DNA of 64,000 bases from Trueperella bonasi (lineage in GTDB: Bacteria > Actinomycetota > Actinomycetes > Actinomycetales > Actinomycetaceae): contig NZ_JAUSQX010000001.1 of NCBI RefSeq assembly GCF_030811535.1, forward strand, positions 434,001-498,000, written 5' to 3'. Positions 54,410 to 63,502 of this stretch are shown here, piece after piece (within the stretch, counting starts at the first letter, position 1; every line of letters begins with the position of its first letter). The position numbers and the translations under genes were made by a program. The notes under the pieces are model-generated. The model saw nothing but the letters and a program-made list of their open reading frames with translations. It searched no databases and was not told where the DNA came from.

Positions 54410-54979
54410 CTAGTTTGGTCTGCGCATGCCGTTTCTAGTTCGGCGCATGCACACCGCTTCCCTTCGGACCGTCATCGGTGTTGAAACCAAATGCCTGCCG
54501 CTGTTGTTAATTCGCGTATCGCCAATGTAGACATCTCGCTGGGCTCCGTTTAGTGGCGACGCCGAAACCGCCATTGGGGTTCCTTCACCGTTCATCCACC
54601 AGCCACGATCACTGCCACCGGCGTACACGGCCATTTCGTTGGTAGCGTCCGGATCTGTTCTCACCGTTTCTTGCGTTTCTGGACCGCGCACGTCGCCGAA
54701 AAGCACCCAGCCCATTCCCGCTGCGGACTTTTTGAAACCGTCGGGGTTTGCCGCATAACCGCCAACCAAGATGTCTGGCTTCCATCACCGTTGAAATCAC
54801 ATGTGCTGGTTGATACCGCTAACCGGTAAAGGCTCGATGAGCGCCCATCCAGGTCAGGGGCTGAGGCATGTCGTCGTCGTTTGTGGCACTCGATTCTGGC
54901 ACCTAACTGAAAAACCTGCGCCGCAGATCGCGAGCGCTCCAACACCCGCCATAAGCCGCTTTAAAATTTTATTTTTCAC
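54410..54979 (-). pseudogene. Decayed exported FG-GAP repeat protein
   Basis: On the minus strand a GTG at 54979 opens a lysine-rich signal-like start (KNKILKRLMAGVGALAICGAG) that ends at a stop after about 42 codons. Another frame continues with DFNGDG, and a third frame, 54769-54410, reads DILVGGYAANPDGF, GMGWVLFGD and DVYIGD. The Asp-rich and LVGG segments are FG-GAP (integrin-like beta-propeller) repeats. At least two frameshifts and an early end make it non-functional. The 220 bases to the mgsA terminator hold nothing that I recognise. Confidence 0.72.
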
Positions 54980-55159
54980 TTAGCTGTCATTCTCTTGCGA
55001 ATAGTGAGCTGAACATTGAGCGAGAAGGCTCGCCATTCACAAACATCAATCACAGGAATTAGATAAGGCACGGGTTACCTGATTATTGTTTTGGTTGATT
55101 TCTCAACGATTACTAGCGGCGCCGAACAGGGTGCGACGCCCGTCTTAGCACGTGAAAAA

Positions 55160-55185
55160 GGGGACGCCTCGGATGAGACGTCCCC
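55160..55185 (-). terminator. mgsA terminator
   Basis: GGGGACGTCTC pairs with GAGGCGTCCCC (one mismatch) and is followed on the minus strand by TTTTT, 23 bases after the mgsA stop codon. Confidence 0.88.
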
Positions 55186-55207
55186 TCGCAGCTTGCATTA
55201 TGCCACG

Positions 55208-55663
55208 CTAGACAATAACTTTTTGCTCCACATTGTCAATCACAGCGTACGGATCCCGTATGTCCGGGTTGTATACAGCGCGTTCGTAGCCGTCCTCGTA
55301 GAACAGTGGGCTGCCCACAAGGATGTCTGCGGTCGCGCGATTCATCGCGACAGGAATATTGTACTGAGTTGCAAGGCGCAACAGCGCCTTCACATCGGGA
55401 TCGTGGGGCTGGGCAGTTTCGGGATCCCAGAAGAAGAACATCGCATCGAGACGATCTTCCACGATGCGCGCACCAATCTGGGCGTCTCCGCCCTTAGGCC
55501 CGGACTTCAAGATTTCGACGTCGAGGCCTGTCTCGTTGCGAATCAGCGTCGCCGTCGTTCCCGTACCGCACAGAATATGCTCCTTGAGCACGGGGCAATT
55601 GAACTGCACCCATTCCAGCAGTTCCTGCTTCTTACCATCGTGGGCAACAAGCGCGATTCTCAT
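55208..55663 (-). CDS. mgsA: Methylglyoxal synthase
   Basis: MgsA converts dihydroxyacetone phosphate to methylglyoxal and phosphate, a phosphate-releasing bypass of lower glycolysis. The 151-aa protein has [11 protein letters not shown], the phosphate-binding [28 protein letters not shown] (catalytic Asp) and [12 protein letters not shown] (catalytic His). AAAGAGGTGTCAT precedes the ATG. It might relieve sugar-phosphate stress created by the organophosphate importers elsewhere in the window, but that link is speculative. Confidence 0.96.
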   Translation of the reverse strand: MRIALVAHDGKKQELLEWVQFNCPVLKEHILCGTGTTATLIRNETGLDVEILKSGPKGGDAQIGARIVEDRLDAMFFFWDPETAQPHDPDVKALLRLATQYNIPVAMNRATADILVGSPLFYEDGYERAVYNPDIRDPYAVIDNVEQKVIV

Positions 55664-55750
55664 ATGACACCTCTTTCTATTGTCTCTACCAGCCGGTTAG
55701 CTGGTCTCCAGATGAGTTCTGGCAACGGCACTTTGCCGTAGGCAACACGA

Positions 55751-55779
55751 AAGCCCCTTGGCGGGCTGCCAGGGGGCTT
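55751..55779. terminator. Hairpin between truA and mgsA
   Basis: A stem AAGCCCCTTGGC with GCCAGGGGGCTT (one wobble pair) and a 5-base loop lies 72 bases beyond the truA stop. T-rich sequence follows on the plus side and TCGTGTT on the minus side. It most likely ends truA transcription. Confidence 0.7.
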
Positions 55780-55850
55780 CTTTGCACTGAAAAGCATACC
55801 GACAGTTGCTGCCATGTCAAAGATCCGCGGGTGTGAAGCTCGCTACCGCC

Positions 55851-56693
55851 CTAGCCGCGGAATCTGCGCGCCGCCTGGGCCTGAGCTGCGTAGTCTTCAG
55901 CTTTTGGATAGCCAACGGCGTCGAGCGTCAGGGCATGAGGAGGAGCGACGACGACCTCCCCGTTTCTGCACGCTTCCGCTAGTCTGCGTGCGGGCCAGTC
56001 GTCACCTCGAACACCACGGCCGACCTCAATCAGCGTGCCCATGAGAGTGCGCACCTGCGAGTGGCAAAACGCATCCGCCTCTGCAATGCCAACGATGAGA
56101 CCGGCGTCGTCGATAAACTCTAGCTTGCGCAAAGTCCGCACCGTGGATGCTCCCTCGCGAGGTCTGCAATAGGAAAGGAAATCGTGTTCCCCCAGCAGCG
56201 GCCTCGCGGCGCGGTTCATGGCGGTAACGTCAAGCTCCCGTTCTACCCACAGCACGTCCGTGCGACGCGGATCCCAATTGTTCGCCCCGTCGGCAATCCG
56301 ATAGGAGTATCGCCGCCACAAAGCGGAAAACCTCGCATCGAAATCGGAGGGCACCTCGCGCGCTGACTTCACCACCACGTCGGTATACCCCTGTGGGCCC
56401 CGCGCATCGCGAGCCGTCATGGCATTAACCTTGCGCACGAGCGACTCCCCCGGCTCGCGCGCCGAACGTCCGGGCAGAGCCGCCCACCCGGCGTCGTCGA
56501 CATCAAAATGCGCCACCTGCCCCGCCGCGTGCACGCCGGCGTCCGTGCGCCCCGCAACCGTTAACGCGATCGGCTCCCGCAAAACTGTCGAGAGCACGGC
56601 CTCCAACACACCCTGCACCGTACGCAAACCCGGCTGGGTGGCCCAACCGTGAAAGTTGGCGCCGTCGTAGGCAAGATCTAAGCGAATCCTCAT
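55851..56693 (-). CDS. truA: tRNA pseudouridine synthase A
   Basis: TruA makes pseudouridine at positions 38-40 of the tRNA anticodon arm. The 280-aa protein begins MRIRLDLAYDGANFHGWATQ-type sequence and has the catalytic-Asp motif GRTDAGVHAAGQVAHF and QVRTLMGTLIEVGRG. It is normally next to rplQ in actinobacteria; here ppgK and a lipoprotein gene separate them. Confidence 0.96.
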   Translation of the reverse strand: MRIRLDLAYDGANFHGWATQPGLRTVQGVLEAVLSTVLREPIALTVAGRTDAGVHAAGQVAHFDVDDAGWAALPGRSAREPGESLVRKVNAMTARDARGPQGYTDVVVKSAREVPSDFDARFSALWRRYSYRIADGANNWDPRRTDVLWVERELDVTAMNRAARPLLGEHDFLSYCRPREGASTVRTLRKLEFIDDAGLIVGIAEADAFCHSQVRTLMGTLIEVGRGVRGDDWPARRLAEACRNGEVVVAPPHALTLDAVGYPKAEDYAAQAQAARRFRG

Positions 56694-56756
56694 GGCACTA
56701 GCCTACTGCTTGGCCGAAGTTTCGAATGTCAGGACTTTTGCGCTACGGTCTTTCCT

Positions 56757-57557
56757 ATGGGAACCGAGGATCACACACGACTTGTCACGCTTTCCGTTGA
56801 TTGCGGCGGAGGTGGCATCAAGTCGACCCTCTTGGATGCCGGGGGATTTCAACTCAGCGGCGTTGTGCGCACTCAAGTTCCTTACCCGTTCTCACCCGAG
56901 GACATGCTTCGGGTGATCGAGGCCCAACTCGAGGATATCGAGGCTGGCACGCGGCCAAATTTTCATCGCATCACGCTCGGGATGCCCGGGATGATCCGCC
57001 GCGGCGTGGTTGTGTACACGCCGCACTACATCCGCCGGGCAGGCCCACACACGCGAATTCTGCCCAACCTCGAACACGCGTGGACCGGCCAAGACATGCA
57101 GGCCGCGCTCGAAGCCCGCTTTGGCGTGCCCGCCCTCGTTCTCAACGACGCCGAAGTCGCTGCGGCCGGCATCGTTTCCGGCCGCGGGCTCGAACTCGTT
57201 TTGACTCTGGGAACCGGGCTCGGCTCGGCCTATCTGGATAACGGGACGCTCGCCCCGCATTTGGAGGTTTCCCATGCGCCGATGCGCTGGGGGCTCGTGT
57301 ACGACGATGTTGTTGGTGAACACGAGCGGCTGCGGCTAGGTGACTCGGCGTGGTCACGCAGGGTGCTCAAAGCCGTGGAATCACTGTGGCCGGTATTCCG
57401 CTGGGACTCGCTCTATATTGGCGGCGGGAATGCCGCGCACATCACCAACTCCGTTCGCGCCCGCATGCCCGGCGTGAACTTCGTACCGAATATGGCGGGC
57501 ATGCAGGGCGGCGTGCGTGCGTGGTCGATGGTGACCCGCGAGGAACGCAACCTCTAA
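56757..57557 (+). CDS. ppgK: Polyphosphate glucokinase-like ROK kinase
   Basis: A 266-aa sugar kinase of the ROK/polyphosphate-glucokinase type, which phosphorylates glucose using polyphosphate or ATP. It has the N-terminal phosphate loop VDCGGGGIKSTLLD, GMPGMIRRGVV, LNDAEVAAAG (catalytic Asp) and LTLGTGLGSAYLDNG. The canonical DIGGTGIK wording of PpgK is altered to DCGGGGIK, and the ROK zinc-binding Cys cluster is absent, as usual for PpgK. Donor specificity is uncertain. It is transcribed divergently from truA. Confidence 0.8.
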   Translation: MGTEDHTRLVTLSVDCGGGGIKSTLLDAGGFQLSGVVRTQVPYPFSPEDMLRVIEAQLEDIEAGTRPNFHRITLGMPGMIRRGVVVYTPHYIRRAGPHTRILPNLEHAWTGQDMQAALEARFGVPALVLNDAEVAAAGIVSGRGLELVLTLGTGLGSAYLDNGTLAPHLEVSHAPMRWGLVYDDVVGEHERLRLGDSAWSRRVLKAVESLWPVFRWDSLYIGGGNAAHITNSVRARMPGVNFVPNMAGMQGGVRAWSMVTREERNL

Positions 57558-57593
57558 CCGGCAAACCCCTCAAATCCGGCTCAGGTATCGTGC

Positions 57594-57678
57594 CTCGCGT
57601 GAAAAAAGGGGGATACTCGCTGTCAGCATCGACGGCTAGCCAAAAAAACAGGCCCATTTATCCGAAGATTTTCCCGCG
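57594..57678. repeat. Long direct repeat flanking the lipoprotein gene, copy 1
   Basis: 85 bases that recur at 59436-59518 in the same orientation with about four substitutions and a two-base difference in an A run. This copy starts 36 bases after the ppgK stop and ends 43 bases before the stop of the lipoprotein gene. Confidence 0.85.
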
Positions 57679-57720
57679 CAGGCCAAAGATGGGCCCGCAC
57701 AGGCCTAAAATTTTCCCGGG

Positions 57721-59328
57721 CTAGCTAACGAAGTCGATCGCTCGAACCTCCACTGGCGGGTTGCTTTCGAGCCGGATACCGGTGATGGTCGAGCTGGCAA
57801 CTTCGGCAGGAAGCTCGGTTCGAATCGTCGAAATCAGGTATTCACCGTTCGCGCTCTTCGAGGCCATGCTTACTAAGGCAGGGTTATTGTCACCAAAAGT
57901 GAGAACATGCTCGGCACCGCTCGCGAGTTCTAACGTGACGCTCAGCTCGGTGCGTTGCCCGTCCTGAGGTGTCCCAAAAGGAAGCAGATGCAAAGCTAAG
58001 TGCGTGGCATCCTCGATATTCACGTCGGCTCGCGCGCCGGTCAGATGCAGCACTTCGGAGCGCGTGGTGATCACTCCCATTTCCGGCTCCGGGCAAACGT
58101 TCGCAGGCGGGTTCGGATTCATTGGATCGGGATGGACGCAGACCTGAGCCGTTTCTCCCTTTAAAGCTGTGAAATCTGATAGTGGCACACCGGTGACATT
58201 CGGTGTATTCGTGGCCATCAACCACCGAATCTGGCTTCCTTCAAAGTCATCTGGAATTAGGTCTGTGGCCGAGATTGGAATCTCCGTATCCATATCGCTC
58301 AACGTTGAATTGATCCACTCGATGGTTGCATTAGCCAAAAAATCTTCGTGGTCCTTGGCATCTGGACAGTCTCTTTCGTCGCATCCAATACGATCATCCA
58401 ACTCAGACTCCTGTAAGGCACGGTTAATGAACATATGACCGTAGCCGGGAATCTGCATCGAAAGTAGCGCCTCAGTGCGCGGCTCTTGAATGTGTTCGGT
58501 AAGCCACCAGTTCGCCGCACGATCGACGTCGCCGTCGTCGTCGCCGTTAAGCAGCAACGTTGGCACGTCTGGTAGCGGTGGGTCAATCCTTTCAAGGTCC
58601 TCGGCGTTGAAGGCTGCACCGTAGCCCAGCACCGACGCGAGCCGCTCTTCACCGAATAAGTCAATCGCGGTCGGGATAATCATGACGGAGCGCGAATGGA
58701 CAACGAGGCCGGTCTTCGAGCTGTCGATTTTCCCTTTGATATCAAGGCCGAAGGTCTCGCTCTCGCCCGCAATGTCGGAGGCGAGCTGCCCATCAAGTGT
58801 CTGAACTATCTGTTGCCACATCTCCTGCTGACTGTACGGTTCGTCCTCCGCGTCACTCACCCACACCGGGGTCAAATCCGGGATCAAGGTGGCATATCCC
58901 TGTTCCGCAAGTCGTTCGCCAAGGTATTCCATTCCAAGGTCAAAGCGCCGTTCGTCTGAGCCATTCGTACAAGGCCAAGCGAAGGAATCGTCCGAGCAGT
59001 TGGGAGCACGCAAGTGGTTGACAACTATGAGTGGGGCGGGTTCATCAATGTCCGTTGGCACCACCAGTACACCACGCACTGGGGCAACATAACCGTCAAC
59101 GTCAATATTTCCAAAGTCGACGATGCTGGTCTGCGCGGTTCCTGCGGCATTGGTTCGCGTTTCGAGGGGAGCGGGCTCCCTGTCCGGATCGGCCATCGGG
59201 CCGGGGAGGACGTTTGCGGCTTCGGTTTCCGATTGTGTTTGAGTTGGTTCTGCACTGGTGGTCGAATCAGAACACCCGGCAAGGACCAAAAGGGATGCTG
59301 TTGCTATGGCAATGGGAAGTTTTCTCAT
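57721..59328 (-). CDS. Exported lipoprotein with alpha/beta-hydrolase fold
   Basis: A 535-aa protein starting at the ATG 59328 with a lipoprotein signal peptide (lipobox LVLAGC). A Thr/Ser/Glu-rich linker follows. The hydrolase domain (about 75-345) has PAPLIVVNHLRAPN, the nucleophile region VVHSRSVMIIP (Ser in H-S-R), the Asp-rich LLNGDDDGD and a C-terminal His (GYGHMFINRA), resembling chlorophyllase/PET-hydrolase-type esterases. An extra C-terminal domain of about 170 residues is not recognised. The open frame upstream runs through the direct repeat and is not part of the gene. The gene is bracketed by long direct repeats. Confidence 0.8.
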   Translation of the reverse strand: MRKLPIAIATASLLVLAGCSDSTTSAEPTQTQSETEAANVLPGPMADPDREPAPLETRTNAAGTAQTSIVDFGNIDVDGYVAPVRGVLVVPTDIDEPAPLIVVNHLRAPNCSDDSFAWPCTNGSDERRFDLGMEYLGERLAEQGYATLIPDLTPVWVSDAEDEPYSQQEMWQQIVQTLDGQLASDIAGESETFGLDIKGKIDSSKTGLVVHSRSVMIIPTAIDLFGEERLASVLGYGAAFNAEDLERIDPPLPDVPTLLLNGDDDGDVDRAANWWLTEHIQEPRTEALLSMQIPGYGHMFINRALQESELDDRIGCDERDCPDAKDHEDFLANATIEWINSTLSDMDTEIPISATDLIPDDFEGSQIRWLMATNTPNVTGVPLSDFTALKGETAQVCVHPDPMNPNPPANVCPEPEMGVITTRSEVLHLTGARADVNIEDATHLALHLLPFGTPQDGQRTELSVTLELASGAEHVLTFGDNNPALVSMASKSANGEYLISTIRTELPAEVASSTITGIRLESNPPVEVRAIDFVS

Positions 59329-59435
59329 GAACACGATTATGCTCCTATCCGCACGTCCCTTCCGCGCCCGATATTCCACCCTCAGACGGATCCCCACACC
59401 ACCCATACCACCCACATCGGGCAGGCTTATCTCGC

Positions 59436-59518
59436 CTCTCGTGAAAAAAGGGGGATATTCGCTGTCAGCATCGACGCCCAGCCAAAAACAGGCCCATTTA
59501 TCCGAAGATTTTCCCGCG
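59436..59518. repeat. Long direct repeat flanking the lipoprotein gene, copy 2
   Basis: 83 bases matching 57594-57678. It lies 107 bases upstream of the lipoprotein start, in the 330-bp gap to rplQ, which otherwise contains only the lipoprotein promoter region and the rplQ terminator. Confidence 0.85.
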
Positions 59519-59575
59519 TCGGGCCCAAGACTGGCTGGTGGTGGCGGCGAAGCGAACCGACTGAGAGGCCGAGAA

Positions 59576-59605
59576 GGGCCCGGTTCCAAATACGGAACCG
59601 GGCCC
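59576..59605 (-). terminator. rplQ terminator
   Basis: A perfect 12-bp stem (GGGCCCGGTTCC with its complement) and 6-base loop lies 53 bases beyond the rplQ stop codon. The downstream T run is weak. Confidence 0.8.
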
Positions 59606-59658
59606 CTTGACTGACAGCTTTCACAACAGTCGAGCTGCAAGCTGATTAACGAGTTGAG

Positions 59659-60276
59659 CTACTTCTCTTCTACATCATCTGCAGATTCGGCACTCTCCGC
59701 GCTTTCAGCGGATTCAGCAGACTCGGCGCTTTCAGCACTCTCAGCCGATTCGGCGCTCTCCGCGGATTCAGCGCTTGCTGCAGATTCGGCAGACTCTGCA
59801 CTTTCGGCAGACTCAGCGCTGTCAACAGCTAAGTCTTCTTCAGCAGCAGTCTCCTCAGCCGCGGCAGCCTTCTGAGTAGCCTTTTCGGCTTCCTTCACAA
59901 CGGCCTGCTTCGGTGAAACAGGTTCGAGAACGAGCTCGATCATCGCCATCGGCGCGTTGTCTCCCTTGCGGTGAGGAAGCTTGGTGATACGAGTGTAGCC
60001 ACCGTTGCGCTCAGCAAACTTGGGCGCAAGTTCCTCGAAAAGAATGTACGCAGATTCGCGATCTCCAAGGACCTTGAGGGCGAGGCGACGATTGTACGTA
60101 TCGCCCTTCTTTGCCTTGGTGATCAACTTTTCGATGTGCGGGCGTACGCGGCGTGCGCGCGCCTCGGTAGTCACAACTGATTCATTTTCGATGAGCGACT
60201 TGCACAGGTTTGCAATGATTTTACGCTCGTTGGCCGGGCTTCCTCCCAGACGTGGACCCTTTGGGGGCTTGGGCAT
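59659..60276 (-). CDS. rplQ: 50S ribosomal protein L17 (bL17) with SAE-repeat tail
   Basis: The first ~120 residues are a normal L17 (PKPPKGPRLGGSPANERKI, KLITKAKKGD, RNGGYTRI). The remaining ~85 residues are an extension: first Ala/Glu-rich, then about sixteen near-perfect tandem Ser-Ala-Glu triplets ending in DDVEEK. Actinobacterial L17 often has an acidic Ala/Glu tail, but this triplet regularity is unusual. The repeat is also regular at DNA level, so its length may vary. It is the last gene of the rpoA-rplQ operon. Confidence 0.95.
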   Translation of the reverse strand: MPKPPKGPRLGGSPANERKIIANLCKSLIENESVVTTEARARRVRPHIEKLITKAKKGDTYNRRLALKVLGDRESAYILFEELAPKFAERNGGYTRITKLPHRKGDNAPMAMIELVLEPVSPKQAVVKEAEKATQKAAAAEETAAEEDLAVDSAESAESAESAESAASAESAESAESAESAESAESAESAESAESAESADDVEEK

Positions 60277-60360
60277 GATTTCTCCTAAAATTCCTTCGCG
60301 GCTTAGGCTCTCACCTTTACCGCAGCCTTTCCCGACACGATCGGGTGGGCCAATCCAAAC

Positions 60361-61359
60361 TTATGCGTCGTCGCTAAACTGCATGCCGTAGGCATCGTCT
60401 CCGAAACCTGACATGTAGCCGGCAGGCGAATCCTTCAGGCGCAGATCGAGCTTTGCCAGCTCATCCTTAACGTCCTCGATTGACTTCGCGCCAAAGTTGC
60501 GAATGTCAAGGAGGTCGGCCTCAGAACGCATAACAAGTTCACCGATCGTGTGAATCCCTTCGCGCTGCAGGCAGTTTTGCGAGCGTGCGGGGAGGTTGAG
60601 GATGGTGATGGGGCGCTGCAGGTCAGAAGACTGCTGCTCGACAACCGGGGCTTCCTTCAGCTCCAGGCCTTCCACTTCTTCATTGAGCTCGGTCATCAGG
60701 CCGAAAAGCTCTACGAGGGTTTTGCCAGCGGATGCGAAAGCATCGCGCGGCGCGGTGGATGGCTTGGTTTCGACGTCGACAATCAGCTTGTCAAAGTCGG
60801 TACGCTGGCCAACACGGGTGGCTTCGACCTTGTAGGAAACCTTGACAACCGGCGAATAAATCGAATCGATCGGGATTCGCCCAATCTCGTAGTCCGGCGA
60901 GTTGTTCTGCGCTGCGGAAACGTATCCGCGCCCGCGTTCAACCGTGAGGTCAACTTCGATCTTGCCCTTGTCGTTAAGGGTGGCGATCACGAGGTCCGGG
61001 TTGTGGATTTCGACGCCGGCCGGCGGCGTAATATCCGATGCCAGAACTTCGCCCGGGCCCTGCTTGCGCAGGTACATGAGGACGGGTTCGTCGTGCTCGG
61101 AGGTCACAACCAGTTCCTTCAAGTTCAAGATGATTTCGGCTACATCTTCCTTGCAGCCGGGGATCGTCGAGAATTCGTGGAGTACGCCGTCGATATGGAT
61201 CGAGGTTACTGCCGCTCCTGGGATTGAGGACAGGAGGGTGCGGCGAAGTGAATTGCCGAGCGTGTAGCCAAAGCCGGGCTCGAGCGGATCGAGCGTAAAG
61301 CGTGAACGTGTTTCGGAAATTTGGTCTTCCGTCAGCGTGGGGCGCTGTTCAATGATCAC
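60361..61359 (-). CDS. rpoA: RNA polymerase alpha subunit
   Basis: The 332-aa protein has the N-terminal assembly domain ([25 protein letters not shown]-type text at 24-49) and the C-terminal domain (about 250-315) with [22 protein letters not shown] and [12 protein letters not shown], which contacts UP elements and activators. It starts at a GTG after GAAAGGAC. It follows rpsK directly; rpsD is not between them, as in Streptomyces and Bifidobacterium. Confidence 0.98.
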   Translation of the reverse strand: MIIEQRPTLTEDQISETRSRFTLDPLEPGFGYTLGNSLRRTLLSSIPGAAVTSIHIDGVLHEFSTIPGCKEDVAEIILNLKELVVTSEHDEPVLMYLRKQGPGEVLASDITPPAGVEIHNPDLVIATLNDKGKIEVDLTVERGRGYVSAAQNNSPDYEIGRIPIDSIYSPVVKVSYKVEATRVGQRTDFDKLIVDVETKPSTAPRDAFASAGKTLVELFGLMTELNEEVEGLELKEAPVVEQQSSDLQRPITILNLPARSQNCLQREGIHTIGELVMRSEADLLDIRNFGAKSIEDVKDELAKLDLRLKDSPAGYMSGFGDDAYGMQFSDDA

Positions 61360-61499
61360 TGATGATGTCCTTTCGTCGGGTGCCCGCTATATGACACCCT
61401 GAAAACTTCTTCTGTTGGGGCTTATCCCCAGGTAGTTCCGGGTTCCCGGTTCTACGGTGCCAGCCGCGCGTCCGATCGGCATGGACGGCTGGCAGTGGA

Positions 61500-61895
61500 T
61501 CAAACGCGACGACGCTTGGGCGGGCGGGTTCCGTTGTGCGGGTGCGGGGTCACGTCGGAAATCGAGGTGACCTCGAGGCCGGATGCGGTGAGCGAACGAA
61601 TCGCTGTTTCACGACCGGAGCCCGGGCCCTTGACGAAGACGTCTACCTTCTTCAAGCCTTGGTCCATTGCACGGCGCGCAGCGTTTTCCGCGGCGAGCTG
61701 TGCGGCGTACGGGGTGGACTTACGCGAGCCCTTGAACCCAACCATGCCTGCCGATGCCTGAGCGATGACTTCGCCCTTTGTGTCGGTGATGGAGACGATC
61801 GTGTTGTTGAATGTTGACTTGATGTGCGCCTGTCCATTGAGGACGTTCTTGCGTGCGCTGCGGCGCGGGCGGCGCGACTGTGACTTGGGTGGCAT
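61500..61895 (-). CDS. rpsK: 30S ribosomal protein S11 (uS11)
   Basis: The 131-aa protein has [20 protein letters not shown], the [14 protein letters not shown] segment and the C-terminal [15 protein letters not shown]. It is a normal S11 in the usual place between rpsM and rpoA. Confidence 0.98.
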   Translation of the reverse strand: MPPKSQSRRPRRSARKNVLNGQAHIKSTFNNTIVSITDTKGEVIAQASAGMVGFKGSRKSTPYAAQLAAENAARRAMDQGLKKVDVFVKGPGSGRETAIRSLTASGLEVTSISDVTPHPHNGTRPPKRRRV

Positions 61896-61919
61896 GTATA
61901 AACTCCTGATCTACCCTTA

Positions 61920-62291
61920 CTAGGCCTTCTTCTTACCTGCAACGGTACGCTTTGGACCCTTACGGGTGCGCGCGTTCGTCTTCGTACGCTGACCGTGCAC
62001 GGGAAGGCCACGGCGGTGGCGCAAGCCTTGGTAACATCCGATTTCAACCTTGCGACGAATGTCGGCCTGGATCTCGCGGCGGAGATCACCTTCGACCTTG
62101 TAGTTATCATCGATGTGATTCTTGAGTTTGACTAAGTCGTCCTCGGTCAGATCGCGGACACGCGTATCGGGGCTAACGCCCGTCGCCTCCAACGATTCTT
62201 GGGCACGGGTACGACCAATGCCGAAAATGTATGTGAGCGCAACCTCGACGCGCTTATCGCGCGGGAGGTCTACGCCAGAAAGACGTGCCAT
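61920..62291 (-). CDS. rpsM: 30S ribosomal protein S13 (uS13)
   Basis: The 123-aa protein begins [20 protein letters not shown] and has IGRTRAQE and the C-terminal [14 protein letters not shown]. Length and sequence are normal. It lies between rpmJ and rpsK. Confidence 0.98.
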   Translation of the reverse strand: MARLSGVDLPRDKRVEVALTYIFGIGRTRAQESLEATGVSPDTRVRDLTEDDLVKLKNHIDDNYKVEGDLRREIQADIRRKVEIGCYQGLRHRRGLPVHGQRTKTNARTRKGPKRTVAGKKKA

Positions 62292-62454
62292 TGTTGGCTC
62301 CCTATTGTCTTATTCCGAAGGTGTGGAGCATTATCTTCCCGTTGGGCCTCAGCCTCCGGACTGAGGGTTGCGCTCCTCGCATGGATGTGCGCTGATAATG
62401 CAATTGCTTCGGGTGTTACCCCGATGTCAGCGTGTGCTGACGGATCTGCCGGGT

Positions 62455-62568
62455 TTAACCCTGACGCTGCTTGTGCCGCGGGTTGTCACAGATAACCATG
62501 ACGCGGCCGCTGCGCCGGATAACCTTGCAGTTATCGCAGATCCTCTTAACGCTAGGCTTGACCTTCAT
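62455..62568 (-). CDS. rpmJ: 50S ribosomal protein L36 (bL36)
   Basis: A 37-aa protein read from the minus strand: [19 protein letters not shown], then ..[13 protein letters not shown]. It is the zinc-ribbon form, with C-x2-C (C11, C14), C27 and H32. It lies between infA and rpsM as in other actinobacteria. The gene is short and easily missed. Confidence 0.96.
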   Translation of the reverse strand: MKVKPSVKRICDNCKVIRRSGRVMVICDNPRHKQRQG

Positions 62569-62612
62569 TTGTGGTGCTTCCTATGCCGGAATTTCCGGCG
62601 GTCGATTGCGGT

Positions 62613-62831
62613 TTACTTGTAGCGATATACGATCCGGCCGCGATTGAGATCGTAGGGCGTGAGCTCTACGACGACGCGATCTTCCGGAAGGATCCTGATG
62701 TAGTGCTGACGCATCTTGCCTGAGATGTGCGCGAGCACGATGTGCCCGTTTTCCAACTCGACACGAAACATTGCATTCGGCAGGGCCTCTGTGACCGTGC
62801 CTTCTACTTCGATGACGCCTTCTTTCGCCAT
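62613..62831 (-). CDS. infA: Translation initiation factor IF-1
   Basis: The 72-aa protein starts at the ATG 62831 ([11 protein letters not shown]) and has the OB-fold sequence of IF-1: [29 protein letters not shown] and [13 protein letters not shown] longer open frame upstream is not coding. It begins the infA-rpmJ-rpsM-rpsK-rpoA-rplQ cluster; no map or adk gene is directly upstream here. Confidence 0.97.
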   Translation of the reverse strand: MAKEGVIEVEGTVTEALPNAMFRVELENGHIVLAHISGKMRQHYIRILPEDRVVVELTPYDLNRGRIVYRYK

Positions 62832-62934
62832 GTCCCCCGCTAACTTCATTCGAATGCATCGAAAGGAATCTTTCGACGGGTGCCGAGATGGCACCAACGC
62901 TCTAGCTTACGCGAAAGAGCGCTTGGTTTGAAAG

Positions 62935-62965
62935 GGCGTTCGTGGTGTATCTCGTCACGAACGCC
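62935..62965 (-). terminator. Terminator upstream of infA
   Basis: GGCGTTCGTG and CACGAACGCC form a perfect 10-bp stem, followed on the minus strand by CTTTC. It separates the membrane-protein gene from infA. The rest of the 209-bp gap should hold the infA promoter. Confidence 0.72.
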
Positions 62966-63040
62966 ACATGACTACTTCTTCCGTTCATCGGAGTTTCTCA
63001 AAACGGAGCCGAATCCGTTGCCTATCAAACCAACGACTCC

Positions 63041-63469
63041 TCACAGTAATGCCAGCCCGAGGTAGATCTCGAAAATTCCTATGTTCACCAGTCCGGGCGT
63101 TCCTTTGAACTCAGAGTTTAGCGGCACGAATTCGTCGTCGTTGGCGCCTGTGAAAACGGCGACCAGTCCGTTGGCAACGAACCCGACAGCCGCATAGATT
63201 ACAGCTAACTCGAAGGATAGCGGAAATAGAACAGGCCAGATCAGGCCGAACGCCTGGATGGCTAGAGATGGAATGATCATCCACAAAAGATTAAATCCGT
63301 ATAGGTAGCCATCGATACCGGAGACTATGAGGATGAAGATCGGAACACCGAATCTCAATAACGCCACGTCATGCTCAGAATAGGACATTCCCGTTTCGAT
63401 GATCGCACATACATGGATCAGCACAATGAGAGCAGAAACACTGAAAACGCGGAGCATACCTGGCTGCAT
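63041..63469 (-). CDS. Hypothetical four-helix membrane protein
   Basis: A 142-aa protein with about four membrane helices (VFSVSALIVLIHVCAII, FGVPIFILIVSGIDGYLYG, LLWMIIPSLAIQAFGLIW, LAVIYAAVGFVANGLVAVF). No known domain is recognised. A frameshifted paralogue lies immediately upstream on the same strand (63503-63983), so it is one of a tandem pair, of which this one is intact. Confidence 0.7.
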   Translation of the reverse strand: MQPGMLRVFSVSALIVLIHVCAIIETGMSYSEHDVALLRFGVPIFILIVSGIDGYLYGFNLLWMIIPSLAIQAFGLIWPVLFPLSFELAVIYAAVGFVANGLVAVFTGANDDEFVPLNSEFKGTPGLVNIGIFEIYLGLALL

Positions 63470-63502
63470 CGACTCAACCTGAGGAGTCTTTTTAGTTAAC
63501 GG

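Noticed and set aside
59654-59875. Plus-strand Ser/Ala/Asp repeat peptide
   Set aside because: It is the antisense reading of the L17 SAE tail and has no start context.
61360-61499. Missing rpsD between rpsK and rpoA as an anomaly
   Set aside because: Streptomyces and Bifidobacterium also lack rpsD at this position, so it is normal for part of the phylum.
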